Assembly: GCA_044373665.1 (NCBI GenBank)
Contig: JBIPNH010000012.1
Coordinates: 1 to 37,395 of the forward strand
Reading direction: 5' to 3'
DNA: 37,395 nt
From: JABMMZ01 sp044373665
GTDB lineage: Bacteria > Bacteroidota > Bacteroidia > NS11-12g > UBA955
Shown one piece after another: positions 1-8,400 of this stretch; the first letter of the stretch is position 1, and the number at the start of each line of letters is the position of its first letter. The position numbers and the translations under genes were made by a program. Under the pieces are notes generated by a model. It was not told where the DNA came from, searched no databases, and saw nothing but the letters and a program-made list of their open reading frames with translations.

Positions 1-160
1 TTGCGGATGGGGTGGTGAAAGGACTTTTATTCAGCATCTGTTACAGCACAAGTTTCAGAATCTGTTTAAATCGAGTACAGTCATGCTGGAAAAAGTTGCG
101 GATAGGGTGGTGTAAAGGCCTTTTATTCAGCATCTGTTACAGCACAAGTTTCAGAATCTG
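1..160. repeat. Two direct copies of a ~64-bp intergenic unit, period 95
   Basis: Copy 1 spans 1-64 and copy 2 spans 96-160. They agree except for a few substitutions and one inserted base in copy 2. Both run from TTGCGGAT through CAGCATCTGTTACAGCACAA to CAGAATCTG. The spacer (65-95) and the sequence after copy 2 (161-192) are not copies of each other, although both contain a CATG core. The left end of copy 1 is cut by the window, so the array may extend further. It sits downstream of the convergent 3' end of the glycosyltransferase. It resembles the short mobile or hairpin-like intergenic repeats common in Bacteroidota, but that family assignment is inference. The 66-codon open frame across it appears to be a by-product of the repeat. 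Confidence 0.8.
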
Positions 161-192
161 CTTCATGACAGGTAACAACAACTTGAAGTCTA

Positions 193-936
193 CTAAAGCT
201 TTTTTGAATTAAATAGTTTCCTTACAGAAATAACCATGTGGTTAAAGATATTAGGAATAAAGCCGTAATGAGTTTGCAAAACTGCGAATCGTTCTTTATT
301 ACTCTCTTTTCTTTTTTGAGTCGAAAAGCCATCTAAAGTAAAACAGGCGATGGTTTGATTTAAATTAATAACTTGTTTACAGTTTTTTAAGCAGCGAATC
401 ATCCAATCAATGTCGGAAACATATTTTAGTTTTTCGTCATAAGGCAAAGCAATAGAATGCTTAATAATAAAAGATTGATGACTTACGTTCATGCCAAATT
501 TAAACGATTCCCAATTGAGTTGTGCGGGCATCGGTCTTGTTGTTAATTCTGATCGTGTTCCCAAGGCTTTACCATTTTCATCCACCATCATGGTTTCGCC
601 ATATATAGCATCTGGATTTTTTTGGCAAATTTCAATAATTTCGGAAATAATTTCAGGATTATTGGGGTAGTCGCCTGAATTCAAAAACCAAATATACTGA
701 CCTTTTGAACGCCATAAACCCTTATTCATCGCATTGTATATGCCCTTGTCTGGCTCCGACAAATAGTTTTGAGTAAGTGTTTGAGTTTTTAAAAACTCTT
801 TTGTGCCGTCCGTTGAATTTCCATCTATGATAACAAATTCTATGTCGCTTAAATGGGGATGGTTTTCAAAAGTTTCTAATGTTTTTTTTAAGCCATTTAA
901 ATTATTGTAACAGATGCTAATGACAGATAATATCAT
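193..936 (-). CDS. Family 2 glycosyltransferase (WcaA/WcaE-like)
   Basis: Predicted cytoplasmic sugar transferase of 247 residues, likely acting on a surface polysaccharide or glycan. The GT-A fold is visible: N-terminal strand SVISICYNN (residues 4-12), nucleotide-binding DGNSTDGT (38-45), EPDKGIYNAMNKG (61-73) and the acidic NSGD (86-89) in the metal-binding position. A longer open frame reaches 1005, but its extra 23 residues lie wholly inside the upstream YfhO gene. The ATG at 936 overlaps the YfhO stop as ATGA and directly precedes the conserved first strand, so I take that start. This 4-nt overlap implies translational coupling with YfhO. The sugar and acceptor cannot be read from sequence. 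Confidence 0.88.
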   Translation of the reverse strand: MILSVISICYNNLNGLKKTLETFENHPHLSDIEFVIIDGNSTDGTKEFLKTQTLTQNYLSEPDKGIYNAMNKGLWRSKGQYIWFLNSGDYPNNPEIISEIIEICQKNPDAIYGETMMVDENGKALGTRSELTTRPMPAQLNWESFKFGMNVSHQSFIIKHSIALPYDEKLKYVSDIDWMIRCLKNCKQVINLNQTIACFTLDGFSTQKRKESNKERFAVLQTHYGFIPNIFNHMVISVRKLFNSKKL

Positions 937-3431
937 TTGTTTGTTATTACAAAAGGTTTTATCCAAAGGGCAATCATTATAATCATCAATAAAAGTATAG
1001 TCCAAGAAGCTGTCTTTTCTATCATGTCAGTTGTGTTGCTGCCTTTGTCGTAATACAAAACAATAGTGTGAGTGCCGGCACCTACATTTAGTCCTCTTAG
1101 GGTGTAATTTACTTTATTGATATCAACAGGTTTGCCATCGATTTTGGCTTTCCAATTGTCATAATAAATCTCAGAAAACACTGCGTATCCATCGTTGTTG
1201 TTATTCGATTGATAAACCATTGTATCGGGATGATAGCTTAATAATTGGATAGTTGCTGAACTGTCTTTGGTAAAGCTTGTATTTTTTATTGAACTGTTTG
1301 TTGCGAAAGAATTGTTGAAAGTAGCACTTACTTTGTTGTCAATAACTTTTAATTGGTCCATTTCCTCTTTGGCATTCGCAGTGTTTACTAAGTTGGAAAC
1401 AAACCACGCATTTCCATTAGCCGTAGGTCTATTAACCGCCATTTTCTGGTTTTCAACGGCACCTATTAAATATTTGCAATTCAACATATCTAAACCTTTG
1501 TCTTGATACTCTTTGGTGCTTAAAAAGTTAGAAATTAAGTCTTGGTAGCGGCTCAATTTAGCTGGGTCATAACCGCCAATCATTTTATGGAATGCCGCAC
1601 CTTCATTGTTGTTGAATGGGTCACGAGTCAAGTCAAATACCCTAAAGTGTGGGTCTTTGTCGGACATTATTTGTTTGTCTGTTTGGTCAGGAATCCTTTC
1701 AGTAACTGTCCCTTTTTGGAATGTAAAATCAGCCCAATTCAAGTAGCGCCAATCAACTCCAATTAAATCTACAGCAGCTATAATACCGATTAGTAAAATT
1801 GCAGTATTTTTTTTGATTTGAGCATTGAACATTGACCAAATAAATCCAAATGCCAAAGCGATAAATATAAATGATCTGAAAGCATCTTTTCTAAGTAAAG
1901 AGGCTCTGTCTTCTTTCAAAATGCTGATAATGTTTCCATTTCCTCCTTTTTTCAATTCCTCGTCAACAAGACCTCCCATGTCAACAAATACAGGTCCTGC
2001 AATAGCCATTAATAAACAAAATCCACCAACAATTAGGAATGAGACCCATACTTTATACCAACTTGAGTTTTTGGTATTTTGATATAATTCACCAAAGTTG
2101 AAATTGAAATTTGTTTTTAGCTTTTGGTTCACTTTGTAATTGTCAAAGATTTCTTTTAAGCCCAAAAAGCCTAAAAGTGGAATACTAACTTGAGCAATAC
2201 AAAATGCCATCATAGGGGTTCTGAATTTGTTGTAGTATGGCAAGTAATCAAACAAAAAGTTGTTGATGATGCCAAAGTGTCGCCCCCAACCCAAAATGAA
2301 AGAAACTAATGTTAAGGTAACGAGTGCCCATTTGATAGGACCTTTTACGGCAAATAGCCCTAGAACAAACAAAAAGATTAATACAGCACCGATGTAAATT
2401 GGGCCTGAAGTAAATTGCATGCTACCATGATACATAGGCAATCCATCATTAATGGCTTCCTCATTTTGAGTAGTTTTATAAAATTCTGACGATTTGCTCA
2501 GTTTTTCACGACTACTGCCACCATAAAAATTCGGAATTAAAAGCGTAAATGTTTCTCCAATGTCATAACTCCAAGAATAAGCATATTCACGGTCTAATCC
2601 ATTTTTGCCTGTTTCTTTTTGCTTTATGTTTTCATCAGCTTTAGCCATATCATTTCCGCCACGCATGGTATTTTGAGCGAATTCGGACGTTGATTTTAAT
2701 TTGGTGATATTTGAGGCAACCCCAGTGGCGCCGGCAATTATTGCAATTAAAGAAGCAATTATGAAAGTTTTGATATTACTTTCTTTGATAGCCTGAACCA
2801 GATAAAACACCACCATGATGAACATGCAAATAATGGTGTAATAAGTAATTTGATAGTGGAAATAATAAACTTGAAGGGCTAGGTTGAACGCTAAAGTTAC
2901 ACCACCTTTAAAGTAATTGCCTTTATAAAGCAAGTGCATTGAGCCAATAATAGCGGGCATTAAAGCCATAGCAAGCACTTTGGTGTAGTGTGCAGCTTCA
3001 ACACTACTGATACTATAGGTGGCAAAACCAAAAGCAATGGAGGCGAGTGCACCCATCAAAGGTTTAAATCCGAAGGCATTCATCAGCAAATAAAAGCCGA
3101 TAAAAGAAAGAAAAAGTATTTTAAAAGGGTAGGATTGATGGCTGAAAGGGGCAAGATAGTTGTAAGTTTTAATCTGATTGCCGCTAGATTTACCCTTAAT
3201 TAGGACCGAAGGCATCCCAGAAAATATGTTATTTGTCCATCCTGGAAACTCACCATCTTTGTCGGTGTATTTGGCAATTTCGGTGCCTTTTAGTAAGCCT
3301 TGGGTAACGTCTTCTTCGTTGTGGGAATAGCCGTTGAACGTTTTAACGAAATAAATGTATCCAACAAGGAAAAAAACAAGAATGGCAATGCCATGTGGCA
3401 TAAAAGATTCAAAAAGTTTTTTGAAATTCAT
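933..3431 (-). CDS. YfhO family multi-pass membrane protein
   Basis: 832-residue polytopic membrane protein. The N-terminus (first membrane helix about residues 14-34, then a loop with YSHNEEDVTQG and GWTNNIFSGMPS) matches the YfhO family. In that family the loop acidic residues are thought to be the catalytic site of a GT-C type lipid-linked sugar transferase. More than ten hydrophobic segments follow, then a soluble, extracytoplasmic C-terminal part (about 570-800) and a last helix near 805-825. Some YfhO members glycosylate teichoic acids; the substrate here is unknown. The gene overlaps the glycosyltransferase by ATGA, so the two probably act together. The start is preceded by a TTACTTTG element only 5 nt upstream (3437-3444). 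Confidence 0.88.
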   Translation of the reverse strand: MNFKKLFESFMPHGIAILVFFLVGYIYFVKTFNGYSHNEEDVTQGLLKGTEIAKYTDKDGEFPGWTNNIFSGMPSVLIKGKSSGNQIKTYNYLAPFSHQSYPFKILFLSFIGFYLLMNAFGFKPLMGALASIAFGFATYSISSVEAAHYTKVLAMALMPAIIGSMHLLYKGNYFKGGVTLAFNLALQVYYFHYQITYYTIICMFIMVVFYLVQAIKESNIKTFIIASLIAIIAGATGVASNITKLKSTSEFAQNTMRGGNDMAKADENIKQKETGKNGLDREYAYSWSYDIGETFTLLIPNFYGGSSREKLSKSSEFYKTTQNEEAINDGLPMYHGSMQFTSGPIYIGAVLIFLFVLGLFAVKGPIKWALVTLTLVSFILGWGRHFGIINNFLFDYLPYYNKFRTPMMAFCIAQVSIPLLGFLGLKEIFDNYKVNQKLKTNFNFNFGELYQNTKNSSWYKVWVSFLIVGGFCLLMAIAGPVFVDMGGLVDEELKKGGNGNIISILKEDRASLLRKDAFRSFIFIALAFGFIWSMFNAQIKKNTAILLIGIIAAVDLIGVDWRYLNWADFTFQKGTVTERIPDQTDKQIMSDKDPHFRVFDLTRDPFNNNEGAAFHKMIGGYDPAKLSRYQDLISNFLSTKEYQDKGLDMLNCKYLIGAVENQKMAVNRPTANGNAWFVSNLVNTANAKEEMDQLKVIDNKVSATFNNSFATNSSIKNTSFTKDSSATIQLLSYHPDTMVYQSNNNNDGYAVFSEIYYDNWKAKIDGKPVDINKVNYTLRGLNVGAGTHTIVLYYDKGSNTTDMIEKTASWTILLLMIIMIALWIKPFVITNK

Positions 3432-3436
3432 AATTG

Positions 3437-3444
3437 CAAAGTAA
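3437..3444 (-). promoter_or_regulatory. Candidate -7 promoter element for the YfhO operon
   Basis: Reading the minus strand, TTACTTTG ends 5 nt before the YfhO ATG. It approximates the Bacteroidota -7 consensus TAnnTTTG, here with a one-base-shorter spacer. I see no good TTTG/TTG at the expected -33 distance, so support is from the -7 element and its recurrence before other genes in the window. Confidence 0.4.
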
Positions 3445-3495
3445 GTTATTTCAAATCTAATTTAAAAAGATGTTTTTTACAAAACTATAATTAAA

Positions 3496-3503
3496 TACTT
3501 TTG
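3496..3503 (+). promoter_or_regulatory. Candidate -7 promoter element for the FkbM/GT4 pair
   Basis: TACTTTTG fits TAnnTTTG exactly and ends 4 nt before the GTG start at 3508. If used, transcription would begin at or next to the start codon, giving a leaderless message. The -33 region (near 3471-3478, TGTTTTTT) is only a weak match. Confidence 0.4.
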
Positions 3504-3507
3504 TGAT

Positions 3508-4314
3508 GTGAAATTCCTTGTACAAATCTATTTAAAAGGCCTTTATTATTTTATAGTAGATAAAAATTTTAGAAAGTTTTTTTATCTCACTGTATTGTAT
3601 GGACTGTCTTTGAAGCGAAAGTCTAATTCAATAAATGTCAACGGAAGTAAATTGAAAGTCCTAGATTTTAAATCCTTCGTTTGGCAGTTTTATGAAATAT
3701 ACTTTAAAGGTTATTATACCTTTGAGTCATTGAATAGTGAGCCTGTAATTATTGATTGCGGATCAAACATTGGACTTAGTCTACTAAATTTTAAGGCGCA
3801 ATACAAAAACTCAAAAATTTATGCTTTCGAAGCAGACAAAAATGTATTTGATGTTTTAAATGAGAATATAAAAAACAACCACTTAGAAAATGTATACCTT
3901 TTCAATCAAGCGGTTTGGGTAAAAAATGAAAAAATTAGTTTTTTGCCAGATGGAGTAGATGGTGGTAGAATAGAAGGAGGATTAAAGACAAACAACCAAG
4001 TTGATGCGATTGATTTTAATAAGTTTTTAAAAGGGTTCAATAAAGTAGATTTCTTAAAAATGGATATTGAAGGAGCCGAAACTTCAGTGATTCCTCATAT
4101 TAAAGAAGGATTGAGTAAGGTCGATAATCTGTTTATTGAATTTCATTCTTTTGATGGGCAGAAACAAGACTTTGATAAAATTATTACAACTTTAACGGAC
4201 TGTGGTTTCAGATTTTATATCGATAACGTGGTGTTTAAGAACCATCCATTTATTAATAAAAAGGCCAAAAATAATATAGATTTACAGTTAAATATATTTG
4301 CATATAAAATTTGA
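3508..4314 (+). CDS. FkbM family SAM-dependent methyltransferase
   Basis: 268 residues. SAM-binding motif I is VIIDCGSNIGLSLL (about 80-93), followed by the acidic strand end YAFEAD. The family-typical FLKMDIEGAE lies further on, before the C-terminal strands with LFIEFHSF. FkbM proteins O-methylate small molecules or sugars; beside a glycosyltransferase the likely acceptor is a glycan sugar, which is inference. The start is GTG at 3508. An overlapping ATG at 3506 is in another frame, and the next in-frame start would remove the first 29 residues. It overlaps the next gene as TTGA, so the two are probably translated together. The divergent YfhO gene starts 76 nt away. Confidence 0.85.
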   Translation: MKFLVQIYLKGLYYFIVDKNFRKFFYLTVLYGLSLKRKSNSINVNGSKLKVLDFKSFVWQFYEIYFKGYYTFESLNSEPVIIDCGSNIGLSLLNFKAQYKNSKIYAFEADKNVFDVLNENIKNNHLENVYLFNQAVWVKNEKISFLPDGVDGGRIEGGLKTNNQVDAIDFNKFLKGFNKVDFLKMDIEGAETSVIPHIKEGLSKVDNLFIEFHSFDGQKQDFDKIITTLTDCGFRFYIDNVVFKNHPFINKKAKNNIDLQLNIFAYKI

Positions 4315-5474
4315 AAATCCTTCACATTAATACTATTGACACGGGCGGCGCTGCAATAGCGGCCATCAGATTACATGAGCTTTTGCTCCAAAATGGGGTT
4401 GAGAGTAAGATTTTGTTTTTATGGAGGTCTGGCAAAGTAAGCGTTAAGGAGTCTTTCTATTTTGAAGATTTATTTTCTTCGAAATTGATTTTTAAAATTC
4501 AGTATAAATTAAATGTATTGTTTAATAGGAGGTTTACTTTTTATAAGCCTAATTTGTATTTTAACGGTCCTGATAGTTTGTTTGATATTAGTAAACATCC
4601 TCTATTTGGATGGGCTGAAGTGATTCATTTTCATTGGGTTGTTAAGTTTTTAGACTGGAATAGTGTTTTTATTAATTCTAAGAAAAAATTTGTTTGGACA
4701 CTCCATGATATGAATCCTTTTACAGGAGGAGAACATTATAAAACTGGATATAATAACGAGTTTAAATTCGCTTCAAAAAGGAATGTTAAACTAAAACAAA
4801 AGGCATTGAATGGAGTGGATTTAACAGTAATTACTCCAAGCGATTGGATGAAGAATTGTGCTGAAAAATCTGAAGTTTTTAAGGAGATAAAAATTGCAAC
4901 TGTAAGAAATCCAATTCCAAATGTAGTGTTTAATAAGAATTTTGTTGGTGATTTTGCCGATTTAAATATTGATAAGAGTAAAATTAATTTACTTTTTGTA
5001 GCAGAAAATCCAAGTGATGTAAGAAAAGGGTTTCATTTGCTTATTCAAGCATTGAATAATATTCAATTTAAAGAGGTTTTTCAACTGTATATTATTGGAA
5101 AAGAAATTAATGGAATAGAATTGCCGATAAAACATCAATTTTTAGGAGTTGTTTCAGATCCTTATCAACTTGCCAAAATATATTGCAGTGTAGATTATTT
5201 CATAATACCATCTATAGAAGATAATTTACCCAATACTGTTTCCGAGGCATTGTTGTGTGGAACGCCTGTTATTGGTTTTGAAATAGGAGGGATTAAGGAA
5301 ATGATTCAAAATGGACTTAATGGTTTTTTGGTCAATAATGAGGTTGAATTAGGTGTTTTGCTAAATAAAATAGCCAACAAAGAAGTTGAAATTAATAAGC
5401 AAGCAATACCGAATAATATGGAATTAGATGAACATAAAATTCTGTCTCAGGTGTTAGCAATCTACAACAATTAA
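4311..5474 (+). CDS. Family 4 (GT-B) glycosyltransferase
   Basis: 387 residues with a GT-B fold. The N-terminal MKILHINTIDTGGAAIAAIR is the donor/acceptor glycine-rich start typical of WcaC-like GT4 enzymes. A His-containing HFHWV segment lies at 106-110 and WTLHDMNPFTGG at 129-140. The C-terminal nucleotide-sugar site is IPSIEDNLPNTVSEALLCGT (299-318), with D304 standing where the first Glu of the EX7E motif usually is and E312 as the second. The start is TTG at 4311, fused to the FkbM stop as TTGA. No ATG exists nearby and the first conserved strand begins immediately, which supports TTG. Role: probably adds a sugar during surface-glycan assembly; the linkage is unknown. Confidence 0.87.
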   Translation: MKILHINTIDTGGAAIAAIRLHELLLQNGVESKILFLWRSGKVSVKESFYFEDLFSSKLIFKIQYKLNVLFNRRFTFYKPNLYFNGPDSLFDISKHPLFGWAEVIHFHWVVKFLDWNSVFINSKKKFVWTLHDMNPFTGGEHYKTGYNNEFKFASKRNVKLKQKALNGVDLTVITPSDWMKNCAEKSEVFKEIKIATVRNPIPNVVFNKNFVGDFADLNIDKSKINLLFVAENPSDVRKGFHLLIQALNNIQFKEVFQLYIIGKEINGIELPIKHQFLGVVSDPYQLAKIYCSVDYFIIPSIEDNLPNTVSEALLCGTPVIGFEIGGIKEMIQNGLNGFLVNNEVELGVLLNKIANKEVEINKQAIPNNMELDEHKILSQVLAIYNN

Positions 5475-5499
5475 TTAGTAGATTTATGCTGATAGGTTG

Positions 5500-8400
5500 C
5501 TATTCTATCAAGTTTATAAATCCATGATCTTCTTCGAATAATTGAAGGTTGTTGAGTGATTTACGGTATTTTACTACATAGAAATAAACTCCCAAGGGCA
5601 ATAATTCACCTTTATAAGTGCCATCCCATTTAAAGTTTGGGTCATTTGTTTGGAATAATAATTCACCCCAACTGCTGTAAATCTTCATATCAAATTCAAT
5701 GATTGGACATGTTGAAACAAATTCAAATTTATCGTTTACTTGGTCATTATTTGGTGAAAAAGCATTAGGAATCCATAAATAACAATTGCAATCCTCGGTA
5801 ATTACTTTAAAAGAAACAGAAGTGTCGCCACACTGAGTGCTTGCCCTAAGGGTATAATTTCCTCCTCTTGTTACAAGGTAACTTGGTCCTGATTGCGTGT
5901 TATTCCATAAGTATGTTTGGTTAGGAATGTTCGGTGCTGTAATAAAGAAATTGGTTGATTCACAAATTGTTGTATCAGAAATTCCAAATAAGACAGGGAG
6001 TTGTCCTTGGTTGATTGTTATACTGTCTTTGTATTGACATTTGTTACTGTCGGTAATCGTTAATATGAACTTGCCTGCTTTTTGAATATTATTACTTGAA
6101 CTGTTGCTGCCATCATTCCAATTGTATATTGCGTTATTGAAAGTTTTATTGCTACTCAATAAGATTGGCGTTCTACAGTAAGTTAATGAACTGCTATTGA
6201 TTTTAAATTCAGGAAGATTGAATTGGTCAACAAAAATAGTGTCTTCAAATGAGCAAGTGTTGTTTTTGATTTTAAGCCAATACAATCCTTTGTTTGAAGC
6301 TGTAATAGTATTTGATTTTTCTCCTGTACTCCAAAGTATAGAGTCATTTGTAAAAGGAGCCTTCAGTTGCACAAATGAGTTTTGGCAAAATCCTGTGTCA
6401 TTGCCTAAATTAAATTTATCTATTTGGTAATTAGTAATCAAAACACTGTCTTTGTTTTTACAACCATATTCATCCGTAATATTTAAAGTATATTGAGTGG
6501 TGTTGTTTACAATTGCAACAGGGTTCGAAATTTTATTGTTGTTTAATCCCAAGGAAGGTGTCCATGTGTAAGAGGTTCTCCCAAATGCTTCTTCGCCCAA
6601 TTGAAGTGTATCAAGTCGGCAAATTGCATAGTTCTTTTGGATATTTATAGTAGGTAAAGGGAAAATAAAGAAGTTTTGAATTAAGGTGTCATTTGAACAC
6701 AAGTCAGACAGTTCTAACTTAATGCTTGCTGTGTTGCCTGTGATTTTAAAAACAGGGGGTGTTTTGCCTATGTGCGAGTTGATTGAAGCACCAATGAATG
6801 TCCATTTAAAAAAAGCTGAATTTGCATCGTAATTGGAACTGTTTATAATAGAAACAGAATCACCTGAACAGATGTTTTCTTTATTTGTTTCAAAACGAGC
6901 AATACTTTTACAACAATCTGTTTTAACGGTTAATGTAAAACTATCTTTCGCAATTATGCCATTTTTATCTTTTACAATTAAAGTGTATGTGGTAGTTTTC
7001 TTTGGAGAAAAGTGAGGGTTTAATAGTTTGTTATTGTTAATGTTAGAATTGGGCAACCATTCGTATTCATAAGGTTTAATTCCACAAGAAATAAATGGAG
7101 ATATCGTTTGTAAACTATCTCCAATACAAATAGTTTGATTGGTAGGGAATGTCAATAATTTAACATCATTATTAATGGTGTAAAAAAATGAACTTGTGTC
7201 ACTGCAACTTTTCCCGGATTTGCTGGAGTTAACGATGAGTTTAACAAGGAAAGTGCCTGCATTTCTGTATATTTTTGAAGGGTTGTAAGTATTTGAAAGA
7301 GTTGTTAAGTCTCCAAAATGCCAAGTAATGCCATTGATATTATAATTATTGCTATCTATAACGCTGGCAATAAATTTGGAAGTATCGCCTAAACACGAAG
7401 GAAAGGAGTTGATAGAACTGTATAGTTTACATTTACTACTGTCTGGTTTCGGGGAAGTATTAGGAGTTGTTTTGCAATTGTAATTTGGGTTAAATGAAAT
7501 GTTATTAATTGAATTAGAAATGTTTACAAAATAGTTATAGGTTGAGCTTTGGAATCCGATGTTGTTTTTTGTTAATGAAATATTTTGAACACTAAGGGTA
7601 TTGTTAAGCTCTCTGCATACTGATTTAAGTTTGCAATTTACTTTGCCAATCATAACTTGTTTGTTGGCGCTATTTGTTGAACCTACGTAATACAAACTGT
7701 TATCGCTTAATGAAGAAATGCCATTTATATTATCCTCATTTGTAGCTCCTATGGAATTGTAAAGTAAAATATTGCCATTGGTATCTAATGTCATTATATA
7801 GCCATCTACTGAGGATTTATTTACAGACCAACTGTTGTATATTCTATTGTTTTTAATTTCAATATTCGTTTGAGAAATAGCATTTCCATTTGTATTGGCA
7901 GCATATATTTTTGACCAAACCACATCGCCATTTAGTCTAAATTTGCTTACATTGTATTCTCTGTTTGAGCTATTTGTATGAACATATCCGGAAGTATATA
8001 TGAAGTTTTTGTAGTGAGTTACAGCGAACAAGAATGAATTTAAACTGTTGTTTGAATAGGCGTTTGAAAAAATAAGTGAACCAGAACTAGAGATTTTAAG
8101 CAAAACTCTGTCTAATAATGAACCATTGCTTCTGTATCCAACAATGTATATATTCCCGTCATTGTCTTCTGTAACTCCTTCAGGTCTCTCCAAATTTGAA
8201 TTGCCAAAATCTCTTGTCCAAATAGTGTTTCCTAAAGTGTCACATTTTATTAAAATGAAATCTTCGCCACCAAAAGAGTTGCTAATCCCGGGACCAATGA
8301 AATATAAGTATCTTTTGTCGTGAGAGGAGATTACAATATCTCGCATGTATTCCAAGCTATTGCCATTGATGAATTTTTGCCATAAGGTTGTTCCATCTTT

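Noticed and set aside
12..212. 66-codon open frame with two copies of GLLFSICYSTSFRIC
   Set aside because: It is created by the duplicated intergenic unit; the copies differ by an indel and there is no start context or homologous protein pattern.
905..926. Similarity between the glycosyltransferase start (encoding SVISICYN) and the left-edge repeat (TAACAGATGCT)
   Set aside because: Only about 11 bases shared; most likely chance.
937..1005. N-terminal 23-residue extension of the family 2 glycosyltransferase
   Set aside because: Lies entirely within the YfhO coding sequence; the ATGA start at 936 precedes the first conserved strand.
5490..5510. 6-bp inverted repeat (TGATAG/CTATCA) between the convergent GT4 and protease genes
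   Set aside because: Stem too short, 9-nt loop, no U-run and it includes the protease stop codon; not a convincing terminator.
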